Below, piece after piece: positions 25,944 to 35,228 of a stretch of 64,000 nucleotides of DNA. The DNA lies in contig NZ_RXNS01000003.1 of assembly GCF_003966155.1 (NCBI RefSeq), positions 62,001 through 126,000 on the forward strand, given 5' to 3'. The position numbers and the translations under genes are program-made. Under the pieces are notes generated by a model. It was not told the origin of the DNA. It searched no databases and was given only the letters and a program-made list of their open reading frames with translations. This stretch comes from Halomonas nitroreducens. GTDB lineage: Bacteria; Pseudomonadota; Gammaproteobacteria; Pseudomonadales; Halomonadaceae. Numbering within the stretch: the stretch's first letter is position 1; each line of letters starts with the position of its first letter.

Positions 25944-26402
25944 CTAGATGAAGGCGCGGATCCGGGCGGCGAGTTCGGCGAGCCGCTCGTCGTCGGCCCG
26001 ACGGTGGTCGTGGGAGGACAGGTAGCCCTCGTAGCACGTGAAGTACTTGTCCAGCTGCGATTCCACGGCCTGGAAGGCCGAGTCATTGCCCGTGCCATGC
26101 ATGGGAGCCAGCTTGCTGTGCAGGTGATCGACGCCGTAGCCCTCGAAGAACATGCCGGTGCGGGCGACCCCGTCCAGGGCCTTGTCCAGCAGCCGGGCTA
26201 CGCGCTTGGTGGCAAGCACCAGCTTGCACAGCACCGCGTCCGGCTGGGCGAAGGCATAGCTCGGGTAGTGCGCCTTGGGAATCACCACGGTGAAGCCCGG
26301 CGTGTTGGGGTAGATGGAGAGGAAGGCCAGGTGCTCCTCGTCTTCCCATATCCGATGGCAGGGCGCGCGCCCCGCGACGATGTCACAGAAGATGCAGCTC
26401 AT
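25944..26402 (-). CDS. HIT family nucleotide hydrolase-like protein
   Basis: A 152-residue HIT protein with an N-terminal Cys pair (MSCIFCDIV) of the HIT-zinc type and the C-terminal histidine triad region as HLHSKLAPMHG. The triad His-x-His-x-His is degenerate here (HLHSKLAP), so the hydrolase activity is uncertain; the GYGVDHLHSKLAPMH pattern is seen in a subgroup of proteobacterial HIT proteins. An AGGAGG site precedes the ATG. Divergent from ppiC. Confidence 0.88.
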   Translation of the reverse strand: MSCIFCDIVAGRAPCHRIWEDEEHLAFLSIYPNTPGFTVVIPKAHYPSYAFAQPDAVLCKLVLATKRVARLLDKALDGVARTGMFFEGYGVDHLHSKLAPMHGTGNDSAFQAVESQLDKYFTCYEGYLSSHDHRRADDERLAELAARIRAFI

Positions 26403-26526
26403 GGGGGGTTCCTCCTTGAACCGGGTGACCAGGGCGGCTGAGCACCGTTTTGGCGTCCCACCGCGGGACCGGCATGGTATCCTTGTCGTCTCATCCACCC
26501 TAGCATGTCCCATCGAGGAGACTCCC

Positions 26527-26805
26527 ATGGCCCAGGCATCCGCCCGTCACATCCTGGTCAGCAGCGAAGAACAGTGCCAGGCCCTCAAGGCCGAGATCGA
26601 AGGCGGCCGCGACTTCGCCGAGGTCGCCCGCGAGCATTCCCAGTGCCCGTCCGGCAAGCAGGGCGGTGAGCTCGGCAGCTTCGGCCCGGGCCAGATGGTG
26701 CCGGAGTTCGACAAGGTCGTGTTCTCCGCCGAGCTCAACCAGGTCCAGGGTCCCGTGAAGACCCAGTTCGGCTATCACCTGCTCGAGGTCACCAGCCGCA
26801 CCTGA
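26527..26805 (+). CDS. ppiC: Parvulin-type peptidyl-prolyl isomerase PpiC
   Basis: A 92-residue single-domain cytosolic parvulin, the size of E. coli PpiC. ARHILVSSEEQCQAL, ARDFAEVAREHSQCPSG-type motif, GGELGSFGPGQMVPEFDKVVF and FGYHLLEV are all present. It isomerises prolyl bonds during folding. GAGGAG precedes the ATG; longer in-frame readings cross the HIT gene on the other strand. A terminator follows at 26861. Confidence 0.95.
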   Translation: MAQASARHILVSSEEQCQALKAEIEGGRDFAEVAREHSQCPSGKQGGELGSFGPGQMVPEFDKVVFSAELNQVQGPVKTQFGYHLLEVTSRT

Positions 26806-26860
26806 TGCGCCGCGAGGACGCGCGATGACCGCCACCCTCCCAGGCGGACCATGACCGAGG

Positions 26861-26898
26861 AAAGCCGCGTGTGGGCCACCACCGCGGCTTTCGTCTTT
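26861..26898 (+). terminator. Rho-independent terminator after ppiC
   Basis: AAAGCCGCG and CGCGGCTTT form a 9-bp stem around a GTG/CAC extension, followed by CGTCTTTG. Confidence 0.6.
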
Positions 26899-26966
26899 GC
26901 TGGGCGATGTTCCATGGCGCCAGCCGCGCTAGGATGGGAGGGCAGCCAACCCATAAGGAGATGCCG

Positions 26967-27173
26967 ATGAATGACGAGACCTTTCACCAGAGCATCCGCA
27001 AGCTGTTGAAGACCGTCGGGGTCCAGTCCCAGCAGCGCATCGAGGAGGCCGTGGCCCAGGCGCTGGCCGAGGGGCGGCTGGCGGGCGACGAGTCCTTGCC
27101 CGCCAGCGTGACGCTGGAGGTGGCCGGGCTCGAGCTGAAGGTGGAGTTCCAGGGGGACATCGAGCTTGAGTGA
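26967..27173 (+). CDS. Small DUF6494-like protein
   Basis: A 68-residue acidic protein. It begins [19 protein letters not shown], followed by a helical [15 protein letters not shown] segment and a C-terminal strand [12 protein letters not shown]. It matches the size and pattern of the DUF6494 family, whose role is unknown. AAGGAG lies seven bases before the chosen ATG. Its end overlaps the start of the ABC ATPase gene by eight bases, suggesting co-translation with the exporter. Confidence 0.8.
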   Translation: MNDETFHQSIRKLLKTVGVQSQQRIEEAVAQALAEGRLAGDESLPASVTLEVAGLELKVEFQGDIELE

Positions 27174-28110
27174 CGACACCGTGATCCACGTCGAGAGCCT
27201 GTCGAAGACCTATGACAGCGGCTTCCAGGCACTCAGCGACGTGGACCTCGAGATCCGCCGCGGCGAGATCTTCGCCCTGCTCGGCCCCAACGGCGCCGGC
27301 AAGACGACCCTGATCAGCGTGATCTGTGGCCTGGTCAATGCCAGCCGGGGCCGGGTGCTGGTGGATGGCCACGACAACGTCCGGGACTTCCGTCGCGCCC
27401 GGGAACGCATCGGCCTGGTTCCCCAGGAGCTGACCAGCGAGGCCTTTTCCACGGTCTGGGACACGGTGAGCTTCAGCCGAGGACTGTTCGGCAAGCCGAA
27501 GGATCCCCGGCATATCGAGACGGTGCTGCGTTCACTGTCGCTCTGGGACAAGCGGCGCAATCGGCTGATCACCCTGTCCGGCGGCATGAAGCGCCGGGTG
27601 CTGATCGCCAAGGCACTGGCCCACGAGCCCGAGATCCTGTTTCTCGACGAGCCCACCGCCGGCGTCGATGTCGAGCTGCGCCGCGACATGTGGGAGGTGG
27701 TAAGGGGCCTGCGCGACAGCGGCGTGACCATTATCCTGACCACCCACTACATCGAGGAGGCGGAGGAGATGGCCGACCGCATCGGGGTGATCCGCGGCGG
27801 CTCCCTGGTGCTGGTGGAGGAGAAGCGCGAGCTGATGCGCAAGCTCGGCAGAAAGGAGCTGACGCTGCACCTGCGCGAGCCGATCACGCGGGTACCGGCC
27901 ACCCTCGACGGCCACCGGCTGACCCTGGCCGATGACGGCCATGCCCTGGTCTATACCTATGACGGCCGCCACAATGGCGAGGATGACCAGGCCGGCATCG
28001 CCGAGCTGCTGGCCGACCTCGATGCCGCCGGCATCCGCTTCAAGGACCTCCACACCCGGCAGAGCTCGCTGGAGGAAATCTTCGTCAGCCTGGTCAGGGA
28101 GACCACATGA
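27166..28110 (+). CDS. ABC-2 transporter ATP-binding protein
   Basis: ATPase subunit of an ABC-2 exporter, 314 residues. Walker A GPNGAGKT, signature [12 protein letters not shown], Walker [13 protein letters not shown] and the switch His in TTHYIEEAE are clear. The C-terminal 80 residues form the accessory domain found in YadG-type proteins. The start is a TTG overlapping the upstream small gene; a GTG 15 bases later is an alternative. Overlaps the permease by four bases. The pair resembles E. coli YadG/YadH; the substrate is unknown. Confidence 0.92.
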   Translation: MSDDTVIHVESLSKTYDSGFQALSDVDLEIRRGEIFALLGPNGAGKTTLISVICGLVNASRGRVLVDGHDNVRDFRRARERIGLVPQELTSEAFSTVWDTVSFSRGLFGKPKDPRHIETVLRSLSLWDKRRNRLITLSGGMKRRVLIAKALAHEPEILFLDEPTAGVDVELRRDMWEVVRGLRDSGVTIILTTHYIEEAEEMADRIGVIRGGSLVLVEEKRELMRKLGRKELTLHLREPITRVPATLDGHRLTLADDGHALVYTYDGRHNGEDDQAGIAELLADLDAAGIRFKDLHTRQSSLEEIFVSLVRETT

Positions 28111-28868
28111 ACCTGCAGTCCGTGAAGACCATCTATCTGGCGGAGATGGCCCGCAGCCTGCGCACGGTGCTGCAGAGCATCGTTTCGCCGGTGATTTCCA
28201 CCTCGCTGTACTTCGTGGTCTTCGGCGCGGCCATCGGCACCCGCATCAGCGAGGTGGAGGGGGTCAGCTACGGGGCCTTCATCGTGCCCGGCCTGATCAT
28301 GCTGATGCTGCTGACCCAGAGCGTCTCCAATGCCTCCTTCGGGATCTTCTTCCCGCGCTTTTCGGGGTCGATCTACGAGATCCTCTCGGCCCCCATCTCC
28401 TACTTCGAGGTGGTGCTCGGCTTCGTCGGCGCGGCGGCCACCAAGTCGGTGATCCTGGGCTTGATCGTGCTGGGCACGGCGAGCCTGTTCGTGCCCTTCT
28501 CCATCGCCCACCCGCTGGTGATGCTGCTGTTCCTGGTGCTCACGGCGCTGACCTTCAGCCTGCTCGGCTTCATCATCGGCATCTGGGCGGACGGCTTCGA
28601 AAAGCTGCAGCTGGTGCCGCTGCTGGTGATCACCCCGCTGACCTTCCTCGGCGGCACCTTCTACTCCATCGACATGCTGCCGCCCTTCTGGCAGGCGGTG
28701 ACGCTGGCCAACCCGGTGGTCTACCTGGTCAGCGGCTTCCGCTGGAGCTTCTACGGCCTGGGGGACGTGAGCATCTGGGCGAGCCTGGGGATGATCGCGC
28801 TGTTCCTGGCGGTCTCGCTGGGGGTGGTGAGCTGGATCTTCCGCACCGGCTATCGCCTCAAGCCCTGA
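28107..28868 (+). CDS. ABC-2 transporter permease (YadH-like)
   Basis: A 253-residue inner-membrane permease with six helices and no large periplasmic domain. The ABC-2 signature region [39 protein letters not shown] is complete. It starts with ATG overlapping the ATPase stop (ATGA). Partner of the preceding ATPase. YadGH-type or drug/polysaccharide exporters are the closest kinds; which substrate is not known. Confidence 0.92.
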   Translation: MNLQSVKTIYLAEMARSLRTVLQSIVSPVISTSLYFVVFGAAIGTRISEVEGVSYGAFIVPGLIMLMLLTQSVSNASFGIFFPRFSGSIYEILSAPISYFEVVLGFVGAAATKSVILGLIVLGTASLFVPFSIAHPLVMLLFLVLTALTFSLLGFIIGIWADGFEKLQLVPLLVITPLTFLGGTFYSIDMLPPFWQAVTLANPVVYLVSGFRWSFYGLGDVSIWASLGMIALFLAVSLGVVSWIFRTGYRLKP

Positions 28869-28936
28869 GGGGCAGCCGAGTCCGGGGCGGCTGCGGTATC
28901 ATCGCCGCCTTTCCACCGCGAGCCGCGAGGTCTCCC

Positions 28937-29941
28937 ATGCCGATCCTGCACAGCATCATCCACCGCATCGACAAGGGCGACGGCGAGACGCCGGCGCGTC
29001 TCGTGCCCGCCCGGGCGGAACTGGCCGTCTCCCCGGCGCTCGACGACCTGCTGGCGGGGCTGAGCGACGCCTACCATGCCAAGGCCAAGACCTGGGGTCG
29101 CTTCGCCGAGGACGACGAGGACGCCGGCCCCTTCCCCGCCGCCCTGGCCCGCTACCAGGAGGATGGGCTCGACTTCGCCGCCCTGACCCGGGAACTGGCC
29201 GAGCGCATCACCCCGTTGATCGACGCTCACCTGCCGGTGGGCGGCCACTTCCTGGTCATCGACCACCGCCAGGGCGAGGCCCGCTACCTGATCATGGCAC
29301 TGCTGCACCATCGCCAGGGCTTCGGCATCAGCGAGTCGCTGGAGGTGGTACCGAGCCACCAGCTCAACCTGAGCCAGATGACGCTGGCCGCCCGGCTCGA
29401 CATCGGCCAGTGGCAGGGAGGCTCGGCCTCGCACCCCTACCTGTCCTGGACCCGGGATCGCGGCGGCAAGAAGCTGGCCGAGGGTTTCGCCGAGGTGCTG
29501 GGGGCCCGGGAGCAGGTCGACGCCACCCAGGAGACCCGCACCCTGCTCAAGGCCTTCAGCGACTACGTGGAGCGCGAGGACCTGCCCGAGGAGGCGAGCC
29601 GCGAGAAGACCGATGCCCTGCTCGACTACGCCAGCGACCAGGCGAGCCGCGGCGAGCCGATCACCCTGGAGGAGCTCTCCGAGCTGGTCGACGAGCAGCA
29701 GCCCAAGGCCTTCTTCGATCATATCCGCAACAGCGACTATGGCCTGGCGCCGGAGATCCCGCCGGACAAGCGCACCCTCACCCAGTTCCGGCGCTTCACC
29801 GGGCGCGCGGCGGGGGTGTCGATCAGCTTCGATTCCCACCTGCTGGGGGCTGCCGTGGAATACGATGAGGAGCAGGATCGCTTGATCATCAAGAAGGTGC
29901 CCAACGGGCTGCGTGACCAGCTCAAGCGTCGCCAGGACTGA
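28937..29941 (+). CDS. yejK: Nucleoid-associated protein YejK (NdpA)
   Basis: A 334-residue nucleoid-associated protein of the NA37/YejK family, normal length for the family. The start MPILHSIIHRIDKGD is close to the family consensus, followed by conserved LAFLALHH-type segment seen here as LIMALLHHRQGF, LDIGQWQ and SYLSWTRDRGGKKLAEGF-like sequence, and the C-terminal FDSHLLGAAVEYDEEQDRLIIKKVP. It associates with DNA and may bind topoisomerase IV. A GAGG site precedes the ATG. Confidence 0.93.
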   Translation: MPILHSIIHRIDKGDGETPARLVPARAELAVSPALDDLLAGLSDAYHAKAKTWGRFAEDDEDAGPFPAALARYQEDGLDFAALTRELAERITPLIDAHLPVGGHFLVIDHRQGEARYLIMALLHHRQGFGISESLEVVPSHQLNLSQMTLAARLDIGQWQGGSASHPYLSWTRDRGGKKLAEGFAEVLGAREQVDATQETRTLLKAFSDYVEREDLPEEASREKTDALLDYASDQASRGEPITLEELSELVDEQQPKAFFDHIRNSDYGLAPEIPPDKRTLTQFRRFTGRAAGVSISFDSHLLGAAVEYDEEQDRLIIKKVPNGLRDQLKRRQD

Positions 29942-30018
29942 GGCGTCCGCACCTCACGGCGAGCCGACACCAGGGAGCTATGCTGATAGCGCATCGTTCG
30001 GCACCCCGGAGGCCTGCC

Positions 30019-30606
30019 ATGACCCGCTGCATCCTGCTTCTTCAGGGCCACCCCGACCCGGCGGCCCCCCACCTCTGCCATGCTCTGGCCGACCACTATA
30101 TCGCCGGTGCCCGGGAGGCCGGCCACGAGGTCAGGCAAGCGGTCCTCACCCGCCTGGACTTCCCTCTGCTGCGCAGCGCCGAAGACTGGAAGGACGGCCA
30201 CGTTCCGGAGGGACTTGCGGCGGTGCAGCAGGATATCGCCTGGTGCGACCATCTGGCACTCGTCTTCCCCCTCTGGCTCGGCGACATGCCGGCGCTGGTC
30301 AAGGCCTTCCTGGAGCAGGTGATGCGCCCGCACTTCGCCTTCGAGTACGAGGAGGGCAACCCGCTGGGTCGCAAGGGGCTGACGGGGCGCTCGGCCCGGG
30401 TGATCGTTACCATGGGCATGCCGGCGGCGATCTACCGCCATGTCTACCGGGCCCATAGCGTGAAGGCACTGGAGCGTAACATCCTGGGGTTCGTCGGCTT
30501 CGCTCCGGTGCGCGAGACGCTGATCGGGTCGGTGGAAGGGCTGGAGCCACGAACCCGACAGCGCTGGCTCAACAGGCTGCGACGGCTCGGCACGAAGGCC
30601 ATGTAG
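30019..30606 (+). CDS. NAD(P)H-dependent oxidoreductase, flavodoxin-like fold
   Basis: A 195-residue FMN/FAD oxidoreductase of the NAD(P)H quinone reductase/MdaB type. The phosphate-binding start LLLQGHPDPAAPHLCHAL, the flavin segment LVFPLWLGDMPALVKAFLEQV and VTMGMPAAIY match the family. It probably reduces quinones by two electrons. GGAGG precedes the chosen ATG; an upstream in-frame start lacks a site. The mature protein is cytosolic. Confidence 0.88.
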   Translation: MTRCILLLQGHPDPAAPHLCHALADHYIAGAREAGHEVRQAVLTRLDFPLLRSAEDWKDGHVPEGLAAVQQDIAWCDHLALVFPLWLGDMPALVKAFLEQVMRPHFAFEYEEGNPLGRKGLTGRSARVIVTMGMPAAIYRHVYRAHSVKALERNILGFVGFAPVRETLIGSVEGLEPRTRQRWLNRLRRLGTKAM

Positions 30607-30652
30607 CGGGCTGGCCCGGGATGGGGCTTGGGGCCGAGAGCCCGAACGAAGC

Positions 30653-30676
30653 GGCGGGCGGGTCGCCCCGCCCGCC
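30653..30676. other. Strong GC hairpin between convergent genes
   Basis: GGCGGGCGGG-TCGC-CCCGCCCGCC, a perfect 10-bp stem between the quinone-reductase-like gene and hsp20. Neither side has a T-tract, so it is a possible but weak bidirectional terminator. Confidence 0.35.
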
Positions 30677-30704
30677 GTAACGCCGCTATCGATGCCGTCG
30701 TGGG

Positions 30705-31223
30705 CTACTTGACCTCGACCTTGCGACGATTGGCCTGCTTCTGCTTGGGCAGGGTCAGTTCGAGCAGGCCGTTGGTGAAGCTGGCCTCGGCCCGATCTGC
30801 ATCGATAGCACAGGGCAGCGACAGGGTGCGTGAGTAGCTCTTCTGGGAGATCTCGCTGCGGAAATACTCGCCGGTCTCCTCCTTGCGCTCCTGCTTGCTC
30901 TCGCCCTTGATGGTCACGCTGTCATCGGTCACCGAGATATCCAGGTCCTTGCGCTCGATGCCGGGCAGCTCGGCGCGGATGCAGACCTCCGCATCCCGGT
31001 CGATGATGTCGACCTTCGGGAATTCCGACTCCAGGGCACCGAAGTGCTCCCAGAGCGGATGCTCGCGTCGCCAGCTCGGCATCCAGCCATGCTCGAACAT
31101 CCGATCGAGCATGCGCTCCATCTCCCGGAACGGGCTCAGGACCTGGGACTCCCGGGAAGGTGCCGGGCTGGGAGGTGTCGGGCTTTCCGAGGGGCTGATG
31201 TGCTTGACGTTCTTCCTGGCCAT
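30705..31223 (-). CDS. Small heat shock protein (Hsp20/alpha-crystallin family)
   Basis: A 172-residue holdase chaperone. A variable N-terminal part with Pro/Ser-rich residues and FREMERMLDRMFEHGW is followed by an alpha-crystallin domain (about 65-172) with VRAELPGIERKDLDISV-type sequence, YSRTLSLPCAIDADRAEASFTNGLLELTLPK. It lacks an obvious C-terminal IxI motif. The promoter region carries an Anr/FNR-type site with class II spacing, implying induction under low oxygen, as seen for hsp20 genes in Pseudomonas Anr regulons. Confidence 0.93.
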   Translation of the reverse strand: MARKNVKHISPSESPTPPSPAPSRESQVLSPFREMERMLDRMFEHGWMPSWRREHPLWEHFGALESEFPKVDIIDRDAEVCIRAELPGIERKDLDISVTDDSVTIKGESKQERKEETGEYFRSEISQKSYSRTLSLPCAIDADRAEASFTNGLLELTLPKQKQANRRKVEVK

Positions 31224-31280
31224 GGTGGGACCTCTTCCTCGTGTGGCGCCTGCGCGACTGGCAGGCAGTTGGCCTGAAAC

Positions 31281-31323
31281 ACCATAGGTCGAGCCCCCGC
31301 GGAACGCCGTTGATGCAGGTCAA
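31281..31323 (-). promoter_or_regulatory. Anr/FNR-dependent promoter of hsp20
   Basis: TTGATGCAGGTCAA at 31310-31323 is a near-perfect Anr/FNR site. On the minus strand the -10-like TATGGT (31286-31281) begins 30.5 bases from the site centre, so a start near 31274 would put the site at about -42, the class II position. No good -35 is needed for such promoters. Confidence 0.65.
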
Positions 31324-31401
31324 GTCGGCGCTGCGCCGAGACCCAGCGAGGCCATTTTCAGTCGCCATCATGAGTCCGGGCCATACCAGGGTCTCACCGG
31401 C

Positions 31402-32733
31402 TCAGAGCCCGAAGGGGTAGGTCTCGGGGACCTCTTCCCTGTCCCAGGCGCCGCCGGTCTCGAAGGGCTCCACAGCCGAGGTCTCGTCGAGATGGAAGAC
31501 GGCATCGAACTGCCGGGCCAGGCAGGCGTGGAAGTAGTGGCTGGCCCGTTCCGCGTCGGGGCGATAGATCACCCCGATGGCCCGCTGCAGGCGGCGCTCC
31601 TCGAGCGGCGCGACCTCCGGGAGGCCCAGCGGCAGATAGAAGCGATCCCGCCCGCTCTGGTGGAACAGGCCCTCGACGCTGTCCCGGCGAGACGGTCGGA
31701 CCCAGCGATGCTCGACCGGGCCGTCCCACTCGTGGGCGGCGGCGACATGGCCGGTATGGGTGGTAAAGCCGACCAGCAGCACCCGGTCGGCCCCGAACCG
31801 CTGGCGGGCCAGCTGACCGACATTGTGCTGCCCACCGGCCCAGTGCATCTCGGTGGCCCTGGCGTCGCCCAGATGGGAGTTGTGTGCCCAGACCACGATC
31901 TTGCCCTGGCCGCCCTGGCGACGCAGGTGGGCATGCAGGGCCGCCAGGGTCTCGGTCATGTGGGCATCGCGCAGGTTCCAGGTATCGACCCGGGAGCCGA
32001 ACATGGCACGGTAGTATTCCTCGGCATGGACCACCACCCGCGCATTCTGCTCGGCGAAGAACTGTTCGTCGGCGGCCTGCCGTCCATCGCCTCTGAGGTA
32101 GTCCGGCGCCTTGTGCAGCAGGTCGAGCAACAGCCGAATGGATGCCTCCTCGCAGGACGGGCTCAGGCCGAAGGCGACGTTACGCCCATAGTGGAAGGGG
32201 TCGCCACGGTGATCCAGGCAGGCATAGCCCCGCCGCGCGATGGCGGCCTGGCCGGGGTCGACACCCGCCAGGTAGGCAATGACCGCCTCTGCACTGCGGT
32301 GCAGGCTGTAAAGGTCCAGGCCATAAAACCCCACCGGGGGCCGATCGCAGCCAGGTGCCGAGGCGGCGTGATGGCCGGCCAGCCAGGCAATGAAGTCGCG
32401 TACCTGCTCGTTGCGCCACATCCACTGGGGAAAACGCTGGAAATCGTCGAAGGCCTGGCGCAGCGAGTCCCGGCGATCGCCCTGCACGTAGCGATTGAGC
32501 CGCATGGCGTCGGGCCAATCGGCCTCGACCAGCACCGCCTCGAAGTCACGTTCCTCGATCAGCCGACGCGTGATCTCGCCGCGCATGCGATAGAACTCGT
32601 CAGTGCCATGGCTGGCCTCGCCGAGCAGCACGAAAGGCCGACTGCCCACTGCTTCGAGCAGTGCATCATAGTCGCTGGGACGCTCATCGAGCCGTTTGGC
32701 GAGGCGACGCACACAGGCAAGCGGCGTTTCCAC
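31402..32733 (-). CDS. Erythromycin esterase family protein
   Basis: A 443-residue member of the EreA/EreB-like superfamily. The conserved N-terminal active-site part FVLLGEASHGTDEFYRMRGEITRRL with Glu and His, EADWPDAMRLNRYVQG, and the later VVWAHNSHLGDARATEM are present. True erythromycin esterases are a small branch; most chromosomal homologues have no shown resistance role, so antibiotic resistance should not be assumed. It lies upstream of hsp20 in the same direction, with about 180 bases between. Confidence 0.88.
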   Translation of the reverse strand: METPLACVRRLAKRLDERPSDYDALLEAVGSRPFVLLGEASHGTDEFYRMRGEITRRLIEERDFEAVLVEADWPDAMRLNRYVQGDRRDSLRQAFDDFQRFPQWMWRNEQVRDFIAWLAGHHAASAPGCDRPPVGFYGLDLYSLHRSAEAVIAYLAGVDPGQAAIARRGYACLDHRGDPFHYGRNVAFGLSPSCEEASIRLLLDLLHKAPDYLRGDGRQAADEQFFAEQNARVVVHAEEYYRAMFGSRVDTWNLRDAHMTETLAALHAHLRRQGGQGKIVVWAHNSHLGDARATEMHWAGGQHNVGQLARQRFGADRVLLVGFTTHTGHVAAAHEWDGPVEHRWVRPSRRDSVEGLFHQSGRDRFYLPLGLPEVAPLEERRLQRAIGVIYRPDAERASHYFHACLARQFDAVFHLDETSAVEPFETGGAWDREEVPETYPFGL

Positions 32734-32838
32734 GGGATCCCCTCCCGACGCTGAATGGCCTGTCTGTCAGTCTAGCCCGACCTCCCCGCCGGTACCCGCC
32801 GGCCTCGGACGCCCGGTATCGCCAACGTGCGACGCCGA

Positions 32839-33288
32839 TCAGGCCGGCTGACCGGCGAGGTGCGGCATCAGCCATTGGCGGAGCTGCGGCCCCTGCAGCA
32901 CCCCCGGCTGACGCGCCACCTCCTGGCCGCCCCGAAACACGATCAAGGTGGGGATGCTGCGGATGCCGAAGCGGGCGGCGAGCCCCTGCTCGGCCTCGGT
33001 GTCGAGCTTGGCGAAGCGCATGCGAGGCTCGAGTTCCCGGGCCGCCTCGGCGAAGATCGGCGCCATCATCTTGCAGGGACCGCACCAGCTGGCCCAGAAG
33101 TCCACCACCACCGGCAGCTCGCTGCGCGCCACCAGGGCATGGAAGTTGGCCCCGGTCAGCTCGACGGGCTCGCTGGAAAACAGCGGCAGCTTGCACTTGC
33201 CACAGCGGGGAGCGGATGCCAGGCGGCCGGCATCGACGCGGTTCAGGGCGGCACAGTGGGCACACCCCAGGACGAGGGATTCGGTCAT
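32839..33288 (-). CDS. trxC: Thioredoxin 2 (TrxC)
   Basis: A 149-residue zinc-containing thioredoxin. An N-terminal zinc ribbon has Cys9, Cys12, Cys29 and Cys32, and the thioredoxin domain has the active site WCGPC (Cys69, Cys72) with the cis-Pro in RSIPTLIVF. It reduces cytosolic disulfides, particularly in oxidative stress. Divergent from the ABC exporter gene. Confidence 0.95.
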   Translation of the reverse strand: MTESLVLGCAHCAALNRVDAGRLASAPRCGKCKLPLFSSEPVELTGANFHALVARSELPVVVDFWASWCGPCKMMAPIFAEAARELEPRMRFAKLDTEAEQGLAARFGIRSIPTLIVFRGGQEVARQPGVLQGPQLRQWLMPHLAGQPA

Positions 33289-33424
33289 CGTGCGACTCCG
33301 CAGCAGGGATTACTGCCGACGACTATGGCCGCTCGGCGTGCCGCCATCAAGCCCATGCAGCCGCGCCGGCGGGCTGGTACCGTGCCAAGAGACAGACGCC
33401 CTCCCCTTCCTCCCGGAGAACCCC

Positions 33425-35212
33425 ATGGGTCCAAGGCCTGATCCGCGTGTCCTGCTGCGCCTGCTGGGGCTGCTGCGTCCCTACCGCTCACGGTTGCTGC
33501 TGGCGGGACTCGCCCTGCTGGTGGCGGCCGGCTGCGTGCTCCTGCTCGGCCAGGGCCTGCGCCTGGTCATCGACCAGGGCTTCCTGGCCCGCGACGCCCG
33601 GCAGCTCAACCAGGCGCTGATGGGCCTGGTGGCCGTGGTGGCGGTGCTGGCCGGCGCCTCCGCGCTGCGCTACTACCTGGTCACCTGGATCGGCGAGCGA
33701 CTGGCCGCCGACCTGCGCCGCCGAATCTTCGACCGACTGCTCGACCTCGAGCCCGGCTTCTTCGAGAGCGCGCGAGAGGGCGACCGCGGCGCCGGCGAGA
33801 TCGCCTCGCGGCTGACAGCGGACACCACGGTGCTGCAGAGCCTGTTCGGGTCCTCGGTATCGCTGGCCCTGCGCAACCTGCTGCTGCTGATCGGCGCCGC
33901 GGGCCTGATGCTGGTGACCCAGCCCTGGCTCTCGGCGCTGGTGCTGCTGGGGATTCCGGCCACTCTGGCCCCGATCCTCTGGTATGGCCGGCGGGTCCGT
34001 CGCCTCTCGCGCCATAGCCAGGACCGGGTGGCGGAGCTGGGCCGCTACGCCGGCGAAGCCCTGTCGGGGATCCGCACCATCCAGGCCTTCAACCACGAGA
34101 ACGTCGACCGCCGCGACTACGGCCGCCGCGTCGAGGAGGCCTTCGACACGGCGATGGCGCGCAGCCGCCAGCGGGCCTGGCTGACCGGGGCCGCCCTGCT
34201 GGTGGTGTTCGGCGCGGTGGGCATCATGCTGTGGCAGGGCGGCCAAGCGGTCCTCGCCGGCGAGCTGACCGCCGGGGAGCTCTCCGCCTTCGTCTTCTAC
34301 GCGGTGCTGGTTGCCGGGGCCGTGGCCACCCTGGCCGAGGTAGCCGGCGACGTGCAGCGCGCCGCCGGGGCAGCCGAACGCCTGCTGGAGCTGTGGGACG
34401 CCCGGCCGCGCATCGCCGCCCCGCCGGTGCCGACGCCCCTGCCCCGGCCGCTCGCCGGGGCGATCCGCCTGGAGGCGGTGGACTTCACCTATCCGGGCCG
34501 GGAACGTCCGGCGCTGGCCGGGCTGGACCTGGCGATCCAGCCCGGCGAGCGAGTCGCCCTGGTCGGCCCCTCCGGGGCCGGCAAGAGCACCCTGCTCGCC
34601 CTGCTGCTGCGCTTCCACGACCCCGACCGCGGCCGGCTGACCCTGGACGGCCTCGACCTCAGGGATCTCGACCCGCATGCGCTGCGCGCGGAGATCGGCC
34701 TGGTCGCCCAGGAGCCGGTGCTGTTCACCGGTTCCGCCGCCGACAACCTGCGCTTCGGCAACCCGGCCGCCAGCGACGAGGAGCTGCGCCGCGCCGCCGG
34801 CGACGCCAATGCCCTGGACTTTCTCGAGGGCCTGCCCCGGGGCCTCGACACCCCCCTGGGACCGGGCGGGGTCCAGCTCTCCGGCGGCCAGCGCCAGCGC
34901 CTGGCCATCGCCCGGGCCCTGCTCAAATCGCCCGCCGTGCTGCTGCTCGACGAGGCCACCAGCGCGCTGGACGCCGAGAGCGAGCGGCTGGTGCAGCAGG
35001 CCCTGGACCGGCTGATGGCCGACCGCACCAGCGTGGTCATCGCCCATCGCCTGGCCACGGTGGTGGCCGCCGACCGCCTGTTGGTGATGGACGAGGGCCG
35101 ACTGGTGGCGGCCGGGCGCCACGACGAGCTGCTCGCCTCGAGCCCCCTCTACCGACGCCTGGCCGAGCTGCAGTTCGGCCGGCCGCCCGACGCCCGGGCC
35201 GCCGGCACCTGA
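33425..35212 (+). CDS. ABC transporter half-exporter (MsbA-like, fused membrane and ATPase domains)
   Basis: A 595-residue type IV ABC half-transporter. The N-terminal membrane domain (about 20-320) has six helices; the ATPase domain contains Walker A GPSGAGKST, signature LSGGQRQRLAIA, Walker B VLLLDEATSALD and the switch His in IAHRLATV. It works as a homodimer, or with a partner not seen here, exporting lipids or drugs. GGAG precedes the ATG; in-frame readings upstream lie antisense to trxC and are discarded. Confidence 0.9.
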   Translation: MGPRPDPRVLLRLLGLLRPYRSRLLLAGLALLVAAGCVLLLGQGLRLVIDQGFLARDARQLNQALMGLVAVVAVLAGASALRYYLVTWIGERLAADLRRRIFDRLLDLEPGFFESAREGDRGAGEIASRLTADTTVLQSLFGSSVSLALRNLLLLIGAAGLMLVTQPWLSALVLLGIPATLAPILWYGRRVRRLSRHSQDRVAELGRYAGEALSGIRTIQAFNHENVDRRDYGRRVEEAFDTAMARSRQRAWLTGAALLVVFGAVGIMLWQGGQAVLAGELTAGELSAFVFYAVLVAGAVATLAEVAGDVQRAAGAAERLLELWDARPRIAAPPVPTPLPRPLAGAIRLEAVDFTYPGRERPALAGLDLAIQPGERVALVGPSGAGKSTLLALLLRFHDPDRGRLTLDGLDLRDLDPHALRAEIGLVAQEPVLFTGSAADNLRFGNPAASDEELRRAAGDANALDFLEGLPRGLDTPLGPGGVQLSGGQRQRLAIARALLKSPAVLLLDEATSALDAESERLVQQALDRLMADRTSVVIAHRLATVVAADRLLVMDEGRLVAAGRHDELLASSPLYRRLAELQFGRPPDARAAGT

Positions 35213-35228
35213 GGCGGCCGGGCCCGGC

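Noticed and set aside
30653..30676. GC hairpin as a full rho-independent terminator
   Set aside because: Stem is strong but neither strand has a T-tract, so it is listed only as a hairpin.
31402..32733. Reading the erythromycin esterase homologue as an antibiotic resistance gene
   Set aside because: The superfamily is broad and chromosomal homologues usually have no proven resistance role; no mobile-element context is present.
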